Shown here: piece by piece, positions 7,826 to 16,869 of the stretch
Numbering within the stretch: position 1 is the first letter of the stretch
How the letters are laid out: every line of letters starts with the position of its first letter
From: Spirosoma foliorum
Lineage (GTDB): Bacteria; Bacteroidota; Bacteroidia; Cytophagales; Spirosomataceae
Reading direction: 5' to 3'
Length of the DNA: 64,000 nt
Assembly: GCF_014117325.1 (NCBI RefSeq)
Contig: NZ_CP059732.1
Span: 4,043,001-4,107,000, forward strand
The notes under the pieces: model-generated
The model's database searches: none
What the model saw: only the letters and a program-made list of their open reading frames with translations
What the model was told of the DNA's origin: nothing
Translations under genes and position numbers: made by a program

Positions 7826-8815
7826 TTGGAATCAACAGACTTAACTCACTACAAAGCGCTGGTGGCAAAGCTGCCTCAGCTACGAAAAGAAATTGGAAAG
7901 GTCATTATTGGACAGGAAGATGCCATTGGTGAGGTTTTGATCTCGCTTCTGGCGGGTGGCCATTGCTTACTGGAAGGTGTTCCTGGACTTGCGAAGACAC
8001 TGATGGTAAAAACCATGTCGGATGCCCTGGCCATGCGTTTCAAGCGTATTCAGTTCACGCCCGATCTGATGCCCGGTGACATTGTCGGGACGGAGATTCT
8101 GGAAGACGATCTGGAAACGGGCCATAAAGTCTTCGTCTTCAATCAGGGGCCAATTTTTGCCAACGTCGTACTGGCCGATGAGATCAACCGGACTCCGCCT
8201 AAAACACAGGCGGCAATGCTCGAAGCCATGCAGGAGTATAAGGTTACTTATGGTGGCAAAAACTATCCCTTGCCGAAGCCTTTCCTGATTATTGCGACGC
8301 AAAACCCAATCGAACAGGCCGGTACTTATCCCCTACCCGAAGCCCAGTTAGACCGCTTTCTGCTGTACATCAAACTTAGCTATCCCGGTGAGCTAGAGGA
8401 ATTAAACGTCCTGAAAAGCACGACAGGCACTGCTCGTCCTGAGTTGAAAACGGTACTTTCGGATGAGGATATTATTCAACTGCAAAAACTGACTCGCGAA
8501 GTACATATCAGCGATGAACTGATTAGCTACATCAATAAACTCGTGCGGGCTACCCGTCCCGATGGTTCTCCTTCGTCGTACGTAAAACAGTGGTGCCAAT
8601 GGGGGGCTGGGCCTCGTGCCGGACAGGCGCTGGTGTTGTGCGCAAAAGCCCGTGCGGTGCTCAACGAACGTTTTTCGGTTATTCCCGACGATATCCAGTC
8701 GTTGGCTTATCCCATTCTACGTCACCGCATTGCCCTTAATTTCCGTGCCGAAGCCGAAGGTATCACGACCGACAAGGTGATCAAGCAATTATTAACGGAG
8801 CTTAGACTGGCGTAA
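7826..8815 (+). CDS. MoxR-family AAA+ ATPase
   Basis: A MoxR-type AAA+ ATPase, a chaperone-like activator that works with VWA/DUF58 proteins. Numbered from TTG 7826 (330 residues), Walker A EGVPGLAKT is at about 50-58, Walker B LADEIN at about 116-121, and the sensor-1 region ATQNPIEQAGTYPLPEAQLDRF follows. The frame is open back to 7745, but the extra 27 residues are translated intergenic repeat, so TTG 7826 (ESTDLTHYKALVAKLPQL) is preferred. The order DUF4159-MoxR-DUF58-BatA-DUF4175 matches the Bat-type gene clusters of Bacteroidota, linked to envelope or stress functions. Confidence 0.93.
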   Translation: MESTDLTHYKALVAKLPQLRKEIGKVIIGQEDAIGEVLISLLAGGHCLLEGVPGLAKTLMVKTMSDALAMRFKRIQFTPDLMPGDIVGTEILEDDLETGHKVFVFNQGPIFANVVLADEINRTPPKTQAAMLEAMQEYKVTYGGKNYPLPKPFLIIATQNPIEQAGTYPLPEAQLDRFLLYIKLSYPGELEELNVLKSTTGTARPELKTVLSDEDIIQLQKLTREVHISDELISYINKLVRATRPDGSPSSYVKQWCQWGAGPRAGQALVLCAKARAVLNERFSVIPDDIQSLAYPILRHRIALNFRAEAEGITTDKVIKQLLTELRLA

Positions 8816-8818
8816 AGA

Positions 8819-8948
8819 TTTACGGTTTACAGTATGCGGTTTATGGTTTACAGTTTACGGTGGTTGAAGCCCGCATATTCTCGCATAGCTTCCGTAGCCA
8901 CGAACCGCCGTAAACCATAAACCGCATACTGTAAACCACGTACCGTAT
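8819..8948. repeat. Intergenic inverted repeat, GGTTTACGG-word class
   Basis: The left arm begins TACGGTTTACAGTATGCGGT and continues with TTATGGTTTACAG. The right arm ends CATAAACCGCATACTGTAAA. The arms pair over roughly 40 bp around a loop rich in GCATA/TATGC. It separates moxR from the DUF58 gene in what should be a single operon. Confidence 0.8.
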
Positions 8949-8952
8949 AATT

Positions 8953-9804
8953 ATGCTCACAACTGATCTCATCAAGCTCAATAATCTGCAACTGGCTGGA
9001 AAATTAGTCAGCGATGAGTCGTTATTGGGTATTCAGGCCAGCCAGCGATCGGGTATTGGAACTGAGTTCGAACAATTCCGGCATTATACACCGGGCGATG
9101 ATCCGAAACGGATAGACTGGAAATTATTTGCGAAGTCGAATCAATACCTGGTTCGCGAATCGGCGACGGAAAGTAACCAGCAGATTCGCTTTGTGATTGA
9201 TTTGTCGGGCTCGATGAACTACACGGAAGCGGGCATCAGTAGATTGCAATACGCTAAAATTCTGCTGGCTTCGCTGGCCTATCTGGCCAATCGACAGAGC
9301 GATCAGATAAGCCTGTACAGTTTGAAGGATGGCGCGATACATACGCTGGTTCCGGCGGGCAAACAGGCTTTTCTAAAACTCGTAGCAACGCTTGAAGCCG
9401 CCCAGGCAAACGGCCCATGGACGAGCACGGCCACTTCATTCCCGGAGTTCAGTCGTAAGCAAAGTGAGATGCTCGTTATTGTTTCCGACTTTCTCCAGGT
9501 GAATGATGAGTGGGTGAATCTGATTCAAAAAGTGGCCGGACCTCGACGGGAAATTGTCATTTTTCAGCTCCTGGGCGATCAGGAAGTCGATTTTTCGATC
9601 AGTGGATTCTACCGGTTTCAGGATCTGGAATCAGGAAAAGAAATTGAACTACAAGCCGATGCCATTCGGGATACCGTTCGCCAGCGAGCAACAGATTATC
9701 TGTCCAATTTGGACGTCAGTCTCCGCATCCCGCATGTCCGGCTGATTCGCGTTCGCTTAAGCGATCCGATAGCCATTGTTTTGAAACAGTTTTTGACAAG
9801 TTGA
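8953..9804 (+). CDS. DUF58 domain protein
   Basis: A 283-residue DUF58 protein. The signature YTPGDDPKRIDWKLFAKS is at about 45-62, followed by a VWA-like metal-ion-dependent adhesion site, DLSGSM, at 83-88. No membrane segment or signal is present, so it should act at the cytoplasmic face. DUF58 proteins are regular partners of MoxR ATPases, which are thought to remodel or activate them. It is preceded and followed by long hairpin repeats of the GTTTACGG class. Substrate unknown. Confidence 0.9.
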   Translation: MLTTDLIKLNNLQLAGKLVSDESLLGIQASQRSGIGTEFEQFRHYTPGDDPKRIDWKLFAKSNQYLVRESATESNQQIRFVIDLSGSMNYTEAGISRLQYAKILLASLAYLANRQSDQISLYSLKDGAIHTLVPAGKQAFLKLVATLEAAQANGPWTSTATSFPEFSRKQSEMLVIVSDFLQVNDEWVNLIQKVAGPRREIVIFQLLGDQEVDFSISGFYRFQDLESGKEIELQADAIRDTVRQRATDYLSNLDVSLRIPHVRLIRVRLSDPIAIVLKQFLTS

Positions 9805-9809
9805 AAATA

Positions 9810-9918
9810 GGTTTATAGTATTAGGTTTTCGGTATTCAGTTTACGGTTGGCTGACGCGTTAGCTAGACGTGCCTCAGCCAACCGTAAACTGAATACCGAA
9901 AACCATAAACCCAATACC
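9810..9918. repeat. Intergenic inverted repeat, GTTTACGG-word class
   Basis: A 31-bp perfect stem: the left arm ends with GGTATTCAGTTTACGGTTGG then CTGA, and the right arm begins TCAG then CCAACCGTAAACTGAATACC. It is one of the best preserved stems in the window. It lies between the DUF58 and BatA-like genes. Confidence 0.85.
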
Positions 9919-9940
9919 AACATAAACCAAACACACATTT

Positions 9941-11134
9941 ATGCCCTTTGTTGAGCCACTTTTCCTGTGGGGTGCGTTGGCCGTTATTATTCCGGTCATC
10001 ATCCACTTCTGGCATCAGAAGCATGGCAAACCCTTGCCTTGGGCGGCTACGCAATGGCTTGTCGAAAAACAACAGCAACAAAGTAGGGGGCTTCAGCTTG
10101 ATAACGTTTTACTACTGATTGTTCGGTGTTTGCTCCTCATTTTACTGGCTATTTTACTTGCCCAGCCGCTTCTGAACTGGTTTACAAAGCCATCAGAAGT
10201 CCAGAAAATCCATTTAGTACAACCTAGTTCAGCAGTTGCTGATAATTTCAAGTTTGAGCTAACGGAAGCAGTCAAGAAAGGCGAAAAGGTTGTTTGGGCG
10301 GATGAACATCTGGAAAAAATGGATGGCAAGTCCTACAACTTTTCTAACGTAACCGAGCTTGACCCGTTACGGTTGCAAACAGCTATTAATCAGCTGGATG
10401 TACAACATAACGAACTACATCTTTATATCGGTAATAATCAGGCGCTTGCTGAGGTTCCGGCCATTTCGGTTCCGGCGCGGTTTCAATTGCACAGTATACC
10501 TGATTCGACAAGTCAGCCTCGTGCTTACCTGCTTCTAAAAGACAGCAAAAAACTATTTATCAATCGAACAGGTAAACTAACGAGCAGTCCTTCGCTGGAC
10601 CCTTCGTTAAAATTCCAATCGGAGCCTACGCATTCAGGACCCATCCGAACGCTACTGAGCTATCGTAACGCACACGAAAAACAAACGGTTGCGGCTGCTC
10701 TTGCTGCCCTGACCGATGTATATGGCCTGGATTTGGTAATTGACGACAAACAAAGCCCTAATCAGGTATACGACTGGGTACTCAGCGATCAAGTGCCCGC
10801 AAAGTCATCGCCACAAACGTTGTTTATCGTCTCTGGGAACGTGCAACCTACCGCCTTTTCTAACGTCATTTTGACCAACGAAACTCTAACACCTCAAACA
10901 TCTGAGCGTGTTGAAAATGGGCAGCTACCCGAATGGCTGGGCGAACAGTTACTACAGCACTATAACGTGATAGCAACGGCACAGCCACTGACTCACAGTG
11001 ACTTGAAGACATTATTTATACCCTCAACCAAACCAACAACGGAACAACATGCGAGCCTTCAAAACGCACTACTTCTGTTGTTTATCGTTTTAGTATTACT
11101 CGAACGCTGGCTTGCTTTGACTAAAAACGCATGA
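9941..11134 (+). CDS. BatA-like membrane protein (aerotolerance-type N-terminal domain)
   Basis: A 397-residue protein with the double-transmembrane BatA N-terminal domain: MPFVEPLFLWGALAVIIPVI then HFWHQKHGKPLPWAATQWL, and a second helix LLLIVRCLLLILLAILLAQ at about 58-76. The long middle part is presumably periplasmic. A C-terminal hydrophobic helix (LLLLFIVLVLLERWLAL) closes it. Bat proteins accompany MoxR and DUF58 in Bacteroidota and have been tied to stress tolerance. The stop overlaps the next start (ATGA at 11131-11134), so the two are translationally coupled. Confidence 0.85.
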   Translation: MPFVEPLFLWGALAVIIPVIIHFWHQKHGKPLPWAATQWLVEKQQQQSRGLQLDNVLLLIVRCLLLILLAILLAQPLLNWFTKPSEVQKIHLVQPSSAVADNFKFELTEAVKKGEKVVWADEHLEKMDGKSYNFSNVTELDPLRLQTAINQLDVQHNELHLYIGNNQALAEVPAISVPARFQLHSIPDSTSQPRAYLLLKDSKKLFINRTGKLTSSPSLDPSLKFQSEPTHSGPIRTLLSYRNAHEKQTVAAALAALTDVYGLDLVIDDKQSPNQVYDWVLSDQVPAKSSPQTLFIVSGNVQPTAFSNVILTNETLTPQTSERVENGQLPEWLGEQLLQHYNVIATAQPLTHSDLKTLFIPSTKPTTEQHASLQNALLLLFIVLVLLERWLALTKNA

Positions 11135-13371
11135 ACGAACTGAAACGCCTTATCTCGTCGGTCACGTACCAGTTGTATGCCAACGCCCTGCTGCGTTGTC
11201 TTCTGCTGGCCACTTCGGCCTATTTGCTGACAGTCACGTTTACCGGACCGTCTATTTGGCCTATTGCAGCAGGTCTGGTTGGGTTTGGGATCGGGGCCGT
11301 CCTCAACAAACTCTATCAGGACAAAAAGCCCGTTGCCATTCGGCTTATTCACCAGACGGTCGGTGATACCGAATACAGCCTGCCCCTGTTAACCAAGCCT
11401 CAGCTCAATCTGGCCGAGCAACTCCAGCTTGACCGCTTGAATCAGCAAATTCAACATGTTCAGGTACCAGTTGTCGTCTTGTCGAAAGCAGGGGTATATG
11501 GCCTGTTTCTTTTGGGTGCGCTGGCTGTTTATATCGGTTTTCCGATGTTGAAAAACGGGCCAAAATCGGGCCCTAAAAAGAGTGGATTTCTGGCGACCAT
11601 TATACCAGAAAGTAAACCTGCTCCGCCCACCTTCGAGTCGGCAAGTCTACGAATTCAACCACCAGCTTATACACGGTTGCCCGAAACAAACTCAACAAAT
11701 CTAAACGCATCGTCGATTGTTGGGTCAAACCTGACATGGCAAGTAGCATTTAGTCATAATCAGCACGTATCCGTCCGGCTTGTTGGTAGTCGCGGGCAGG
11801 AGTTAGCCTTTAAACAGGCGGGTGATGGGTTTACGTATCAGGATCGGCTCATTAGCTCGGGGTTATACGCAATCAAAGCCTACTGGCGAACGGCTGAAAA
11901 CAAAGATTCAGTCATTTATCAATCTGATTTTTACCGACTTGAAGCCAAGCCAGACCTAGCTCCTAAGATCGAACCCGATTCAAAAGTATTGTATCAGTTC
12001 CACTATCTTAAAGACCCGAAAGTAATGAACATCGGAGCCAAGTTTTCCGATGATTTCAGCATTTCGCAAGCCTTTATTGTAGCCACCGTTGCGCGAGGTT
12101 CCGGCGAAAATGTAAAGTTCCGGGAAATGAAATTCCCGCTCAGTCCAACAAACTTCAAGGAAGCCCGACTGACGAAAGCCATTGATCTGAAAGCGCTCAA
12201 TTTCACACCCGGCGATGAACTCTACTATTACTGGGCCGCTTTCGACAATCGCCAGCCCGAACCGAATTTCACCAAGTCAGATACCTATTTTGTCGTTTAC
12301 AAAGACACAACCAAGGTCGAAGAAAGTGAATTGGCAACAATGGCGGTGAACATTATGCCTGAGTATTTCCGGAGTCAACGGCAGATTATTATCGACACCG
12401 AAAAATTGATTGCCACCCGCAAGAAAATGGTGGACAAGTCAAATCCAACGCACGCGTTCAAAAGCCAGTCGAATGAAATTGGCTTCGATCAAAAAGCCTT
12501 ACGACTACGTTATGGCCAGTTTCTGGGCGAAGAGTTTGAGAAGTCCATTGGTGGAGATAGTCATGCGCATAGCGATGCAGCCCCCGTGTCAGGCATGGCG
12601 TCCATCGACGCGTACATGCACAAACACGACGAGGGCGAAGGCGATCACAGCGGTCCGGCCCAAGCGCATCATGACGACGACGACGATCATGATCATGGCC
12701 ATAGTCATGGAGCGGCTGATGATAGTAAAGATCCGCTAGCCGCGCTAATGGAGCAATACGTACATAACCACGACGATGCAGAAACGAACACGTTCCACGA
12801 ACAATCGACGCGGGCATTGTTGAAAACGGCGCTCGAAAATATGTGGCAATCGGAATTACATCTGCGCATGTATGAGCCCGAAAAAGCCTTGCCGTATGAG
12901 CAGGAAGCCCTTAAATTCCTGAAACTGTCGCAGCAGAAAGCCCGGACGTATGTGAAGAAAACAGGATTCGATCCTCCGCAAACGAAGGAAAAAGAAACCC
13001 GCTTAACAGGCGAGTTCAAAAACGTTACGGACGCGTTCAAGCAGGAGCGTAACTACAGCCAGCAACGAATTGAATCGCTGGTAGCCACCGTTCTGGGCTA
13101 TCTGGATTTACCAACACTCAGCAATCAACAACGGCTAACAACACAGCAGCTTAGCAACGCCCTGTCTGATCCTACGATAAACGGAAATCTGCAAAACTGG
13201 TCGGCGCTGGCTACACTTCAGAAATTAGCAGGCGGCAAGTCGATTTCTTCAGCAGAGAAAACAGGACTAAAAACAAAGCTATACGCCTTAACAGGAGCGT
13301 CGGAACGAACCGGCGCATCGTACGTAAGCGACCGTAAATTGCAACAAGCCTTCTGGCGGCATTTGAAATAA
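11131..13371 (+). CDS. Large DUF4175-like membrane protein with a His/Asp-rich loop
   Basis: A 746-residue protein. Two N-terminal helices (about 20-60) and a third near 125 are followed by a long, probably periplasmic, region including coiled-coil-prone C-terminal segments. The pattern resembles DUF4175-family proteins found in this operon type. Residues about 476-555 (bases 12559-12795) are unusually rich in His and Asp, with runs such as AHHDDDDDHDHGHSHG, a composition seen in metal-binding loops of transporters. It starts inside the stop of the BatA-like gene. Metal binding is inference only. Family call is moderate. Confidence 0.7.
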   Translation: MNELKRLISSVTYQLYANALLRCLLLATSAYLLTVTFTGPSIWPIAAGLVGFGIGAVLNKLYQDKKPVAIRLIHQTVGDTEYSLPLLTKPQLNLAEQLQLDRLNQQIQHVQVPVVVLSKAGVYGLFLLGALAVYIGFPMLKNGPKSGPKKSGFLATIIPESKPAPPTFESASLRIQPPAYTRLPETNSTNLNASSIVGSNLTWQVAFSHNQHVSVRLVGSRGQELAFKQAGDGFTYQDRLISSGLYAIKAYWRTAENKDSVIYQSDFYRLEAKPDLAPKIEPDSKVLYQFHYLKDPKVMNIGAKFSDDFSISQAFIVATVARGSGENVKFREMKFPLSPTNFKEARLTKAIDLKALNFTPGDELYYYWAAFDNRQPEPNFTKSDTYFVVYKDTTKVEESELATMAVNIMPEYFRSQRQIIIDTEKLIATRKKMVDKSNPTHAFKSQSNEIGFDQKALRLRYGQFLGEEFEKSIGGDSHAHSDAAPVSGMASIDAYMHKHDEGEGDHSGPAQAHHDDDDDHDHGHSHGAADDSKDPLAALMEQYVHNHDDAETNTFHEQSTRALLKTALENMWQSELHLRMYEPEKALPYEQEALKFLKLSQQKARTYVKKTGFDPPQTKEKETRLTGEFKNVTDAFKQERNYSQQRIESLVATVLGYLDLPTLSNQQRLTTQQLSNALSDPTINGNLQNWSALATLQKLAGGKSISSAEKTGLKTKLYALTGASERTGASYVSDRKLQQAFWRHLK

Positions 13372-13450
13372 TGGATAATGAATAATGTAAAATGAATAAT
13401 GTGTCCCATCCATTTTACATTATCCATTATTCATTTTACATTATCCATTA
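13371..13450. repeat. Intergenic inverted repeat, ATAATGAATAATG-word class
   Basis: The left arm (GGATAATGAATAATGTAAAA then TGAATAATG) is complementary to the right arm (CATTATCCATTATTCATTTT then ACATTATCC). It begins at the stop codon of the DUF4175-like gene and ends just before the next start. The same word family is at 39415-39545 and 50857-50990. Confidence 0.82.
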
Positions 13451-13456
13451 ATAGAA

Positions 13457-15097
13457 ATGCACACTACCATCAACTGGACTACACCTATTTCCTGGCTTAT
13501 TGCGGTAGCCTTGCTGGCCTTACTTGTTGTTCAGCTTTGGCTCATTATTCGCAATGATTCTCTTTCCAGTAATCGAAAGTGGATTCGGGCGGGGTTAAAT
13601 AGTTTGCTTTGGCTGGTTCTGGTTGCTTATTTTCTACAAATTCAATGGCCTATTTCCCGAGCAACAACGCACGCTTTGCTAGTTGGCGACGACGTTCCGG
13701 CTTCAGTTGCCCGACACCTGAAAGACAGCCTGCATATTGACGAGAGTTTTAACAGTCGGACCATAAAAGCGAACTATGATTCGATCACATTGATTGGTCA
13801 GCAATTTCCGACTGAAACCTTGACGCAACTGAGTAACGCACAAGTCCAGTGGATTCCTTATAATCAACCCGATCAGCTTGAGGCTCTTCATTGGAAAGGT
13901 ATCGTTCGGTTGGGCGAAATGCAGCAGGTGACGGGTCGGCTTCAATCCTCAAAAAAGCAATCGCTCCAGGTCCGGTTTGGTAACAAGACATTGGATAGTG
14001 TGGCGCTGCACGAAGGAGCAAACGCCTTTACATTTCAATTTCCAGCATTTACCAAAGGCCATAGTCAGGCAGAAATCGTACTCGGAACCACTACGCTCGA
14101 CACGCTTAATTTCTTTACTCGGCCAACCGATCCACTCACGGTTCAGATTTTGCTCAATAACCCCGATTTTGAGAGCAAGACTTTAGCCGATTGGCTGGGT
14201 AAGCAAGGATACACGGTAACGGTATCGGCCGCGCTGTCGAAAGCTATCAGTAGTCAGGTAAGCATTAACAAGGCGGGAAAATCAGGAGGTAAAACTACGC
14301 CCGATCTGATCATCACCGAACCCATCAACGCAGCCAGCACAGTAGTCAAAAAAGCCATTGCTGATGGGAAAGCGGTTCTTTTTATTAATCTGACAAATCC
14401 GGAAGTCGATTGTCGCACCATTAACCTGGCATTGGGAAGTCGTTGGCAGGTACGTAAAATCAACAACGAACCACTTATTCCACTGGGCAACGGTCTGAAC
14501 GCCCTCCCCTATCGATTTGCCGATAGCCCCAATCAGTTTTCAGTAGCAGGCTACCCAATTGCGGCTCAGCAAACAACCGGACGAGTGGGTGTTAGCCTGT
14601 TGAGCGAAACTTACCCCCTGTCGCTGAGCGGTGATAGTGTCACTTACAATCGGGTTTGGACAGCCGTACTGGCTCGCTTATCGGAATCGGACCAAAATAC
14701 AGTTCAGGTAGATGCGCCTGTATACAGCGGTATTCGGCACACGATTTCCGTCAATAACCCCACCAACCGGTTAACGAGCCTTCGTGTTGGGCAGGATACG
14801 CTTCGCCTACGTTACTCTCCAATGAATGACCGCTCGGCAACGGGAACCTCATCGTTCAGCAAATCGGGTTGGCAATCGGTGCAGGACTCATTAGCGTTGT
14901 ACGTCAATCGACTGACACCCAACGATCCAATTGCGAATCGGACACTTGTCGGTCAGTTTATGCTAGCCCATTCGTTGTCTTCATCCCTTGAAGGAACTAC
15001 TGCCCGAACAACCACCGCTCAACTCCCCAACTGGGTCTGGCTGGTGTTATTATTGGGTTGTTTTACGGCTCTTTGGGTAGAGCCGAAACTGGGTTAG
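13457..15097 (+). CDS. Membrane protein of the MoxR operon, BatA-like topology
   Basis: A 546-residue protein with two N-terminal helices (about 13-32 and 46-64), a large soluble middle, and a C-terminal helix (LPNWVWLVLLLGCFTALW at about 524-541). This topology mirrors the BatA-like gene upstream, and the gene ends the operon. Residues 420-470 look beta-rich. No catalytic motif was recognised. Its last 48 bases overlap the convergent small gene at 15050-15277. Its role is presumed to be an envelope component of the MoxR/Bat system, from context only. Confidence 0.75.
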   Translation: MHTTINWTTPISWLIAVALLALLVVQLWLIIRNDSLSSNRKWIRAGLNSLLWLVLVAYFLQIQWPISRATTHALLVGDDVPASVARHLKDSLHIDESFNSRTIKANYDSITLIGQQFPTETLTQLSNAQVQWIPYNQPDQLEALHWKGIVRLGEMQQVTGRLQSSKKQSLQVRFGNKTLDSVALHEGANAFTFQFPAFTKGHSQAEIVLGTTTLDTLNFFTRPTDPLTVQILLNNPDFESKTLADWLGKQGYTVTVSAALSKAISSQVSINKAGKSGGKTTPDLIITEPINAASTVVKKAIADGKAVLFINLTNPEVDCRTINLALGSRWQVRKINNEPLIPLGNGLNALPYRFADSPNQFSVAGYPIAAQQTTGRVGVSLLSETYPLSLSGDSVTYNRVWTAVLARLSESDQNTVQVDAPVYSGIRHTISVNNPTNRLTSLRVGQDTLRLRYSPMNDRSATGTSSFSKSGWQSVQDSLALYVNRLTPNDPIANRTLVGQFMLAHSLSSSLEGTTARTTTAQLPNWVWLVLLLGCFTALWVEPKLG

Positions 15098-15277
15098 TTG
15101 TTTATCGATATGATGTCCTTTGCAGCCACCATGATTGTGCCAATCGTGATGATTCTGATAACTATAACAGCCCCAACCTCGATGGCTATAGGCATGAGGA
15201 CCGATGAACGTCATCAGGCTCCCGAAGGTAAGCCCGGCCGTAATGATCACGGCCCAGGGGTTTAAGCGTTGTCTCAT
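15050..15277 (-). CDS. Small hydrophobic/His-rich protein, unknown
   Basis: A 75-residue reading frame with an N-terminal hydrophobic helix (NPWAVIITAGLTFGSLMTFI) and a His-rich stretch (HHDWHNHGGCKGHH). It starts 13 nt after the stop of 15291-15623 on the same strand, which favours a real two-gene unit. Its last 16 codons overlap the end of the convergent membrane-protein gene, so either the overlap is real or the C-terminus is spurious. No known family was recognised. Confidence 0.55.
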   Translation of the reverse strand: MRQRLNPWAVIITAGLTFGSLMTFIGPHAYSHRGWGCYSYQNHHDWHNHGGCKGHHIDKQLTQFRLYPKSRKTTQ

Positions 15278-15290
15278 TTGTTGCGATTAG

Positions 15291-15623
15291 TTATACGTTT
15301 GCTGAGGTGTCGTTCGTCGAATTTCCAGTGCCTTTCTGGTTGAAATAATCACCACAGCGACCACCCTGCTCGAAACGTTGTTTGAACTGATTGTATTCTT
15401 CGTCACTCATCTGGCGAATTCGGTCGGCAAAGGCGGGCATATAACCGTAGCCTCGACCTTGCCCCCATCCACCCCTCCTGAAACGCCTACCCCCAAAAAG
15501 GCGGAACAAAGCCCCGATAATCAGGAAGAAAACCACCAGCCGAATCAGGAAAAAAGGCATGATGAATAAAGCGGCTCCCAGTAGTACACCGGCAGCAATT
15601 GATTTTACAAGGTTATTGTTCAT
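15291..15623 (-). CDS. Small membrane protein with a QMSDEE motif
   Basis: A 110-residue protein. A hydrophobic N-terminal half (VLLGAALFIMPFFLIRLVVF) is followed by an Arg/Gly-rich linker (RRFRRGGWGQGRGYGY) and a charged helix RIRQMSDEEYNQFKQRF at about 69-85. The same membrane-helix, Gly-rich and QMSDE plan occurs in 17245-17574, next to the sigma factor. The two are therefore probably related and may be regulated together, although an IS110 element and a terminator separate them. Function unknown. Confidence 0.7.
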   Translation of the reverse strand: MNNNLVKSIAAGVLLGAALFIMPFFLIRLVVFFLIIGALFRLFGGRRFRRGGWGQGRGYGYMPAFADRIRQMSDEEYNQFKQRFEQGGRCGDYFNQKGTGNSTNDTSANV

Positions 15624-15829
15624 TGTCGTTATCTAGTTATTTGTTGTTGTATTAAGGATGACGGATCAGAGAAGAGATTACTTTACCAAGGCTAAAAAAA
15701 CTTGTAAAGTGTGTCCGTTTTGAGAAACCTCACCAAGTCGGGTTTTGGAACCTGACTTCACAATAAACCCTGTACACTAACGTAAATTATGGCCGATTTA
15801 CGAATAGAATTATACTAGTTTTTTGTCAT
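15624..15829. other. Intergenic region between the small membrane protein gene and IS110
   Basis: It contains a hairpin near 15735-15760 (AAGTCGGGTT/AACCTGACTT) and, at 15819-15829, TTTTTTGTCAT. That last piece is the severed outer end of the hairpin repeat into which IS110 inserted. No gene is supported. The promoter of 15291-15623 should be here. Confidence 0.6.
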
Positions 15830-15851
15830 GAACTGTGTCAAAAAACAAGTT

Positions 15852-16853
15852 TTAAGCCAAATTTTGTTTGGATAGGCTGAACCCATTGACGAATTCAATA
15901 TTCTTCTTCACCACCACAAACACCTGATGCAACAACTTATTCATCACCGCCACCATCGCCACTTTGTGGCATTTACCCTTGGCCCGTAGCCGATCATAAA
16001 GCGCTTTACAGCCCAAATTGTATTTACGGGCCGAACGAGCTGCCATGTATAAAAGGCCCCGTACATACCCTAAACCCGTGCGGGCCATCCGACCACGCCG
16101 ACGAACCGAACTGCCCGATTGAGTTTGACTGGGGGCAATGCCCACGAACTTAGCTACCGCTTTGGCTGACTCGAATCCAGCCAGCCCATTGGTGGCCGTG
16201 CACAAGGCTTGAGAGGAAGCCGGCCCAATCCCCTTGACCCGCTGCATCCGCTCCGAAATGGCCTGCAACTCCTGTTGACTCAGCTGATCCAGTTCCTCTT
16301 CAAAGAGCGCAATCTGAGTCAGGTAGCTCTGTTGGAGAACCAGCAGGCTAGCCTTGACTTTCTGACTGGCCCGGGGGTCGAACGACAGCGCATGAAGCTG
16401 ATTAGCCACCGCTTGCTGACTGATTCGCAGGTCGTTGAGGTGTTTGTGCTGTTGGCGAAGCTGATGTAGAGACTCATCGGCCAGTTGCGAAGGCTGGGGC
16501 TGAAAGACTTGTCCGTAGCGCGCCAATAGTGCCGCATCGCTCCGGTCGGTCTTGCTGATAGACTTCAGAGTGGCGGCAAAGCCTTTGCTTTGGTTGGGCG
16601 TAAGGAGGCTAAAGGGGCGATTTTGCAGGGCTAATACCCAAGCTAATCGAGCCGAATAGGTACCTGTATGCTCGAAAATGAGGTGGCTATTGGCGGGCAG
16701 TTCAGCAGCCCATTGCTCAATGGAGTCCGCTTGGTTGGGCAGGGTTTGATAGGCCCATTGGGGTTGCCCATTGGCATCGATTCCGATTTGGTAGCTGATG
16801 TGTAAGGTCTCTTTACTGACATCAACCCCGTAATAGATAGCTGGTTGGTTCAT
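15852..16853 (-). CDS. IS110-family transposase (bridge-RNA-guided recombinase)
   Basis: A 333-residue IS110 transposase. The N-terminal RuvC-like DEDD domain shows D11 (GVDVSK), E60 (FEHTGTY), and D102/D105 (KTDRSDA). The C-terminal Transposase_20 domain has the helix-hairpin-helix-like VKGIGPASSQAL near 205-216 and the serine motif GIAPSQTQSGSS, where S245 is the likely nucleophile. It starts at ATG 16853. Length and both domains are normal, so the enzyme looks intact. Enzymes of this family recombine donor and target DNA using an RNA from the element's non-coding end. Confidence 0.95.
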   Translation of the reverse strand: MNQPAIYYGVDVSKETLHISYQIGIDANGQPQWAYQTLPNQADSIEQWAAELPANSHLIFEHTGTYSARLAWVLALQNRPFSLLTPNQSKGFAATLKSISKTDRSDAALLARYGQVFQPQPSQLADESLHQLRQQHKHLNDLRISQQAVANQLHALSFDPRASQKVKASLLVLQQSYLTQIALFEEELDQLSQQELQAISERMQRVKGIGPASSQALCTATNGLAGFESAKAVAKFVGIAPSQTQSGSSVRRRGRMARTGLGYVRGLLYMAARSARKYNLGCKALYDRLRAKGKCHKVAMVAVMNKLLHQVFVVVKKNIEFVNGFSLSKQNLA

Positions 16854-16869
16854 GCTAAAAACGAAAAAA

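Noticed and set aside
12410-12739. Plus-strand and minus-strand frames overlapping the His/Asp-rich region
   Set aside because: Low-complexity GAT/CAT codons stay open in several frames; only the 746-residue frame has a coherent protein.
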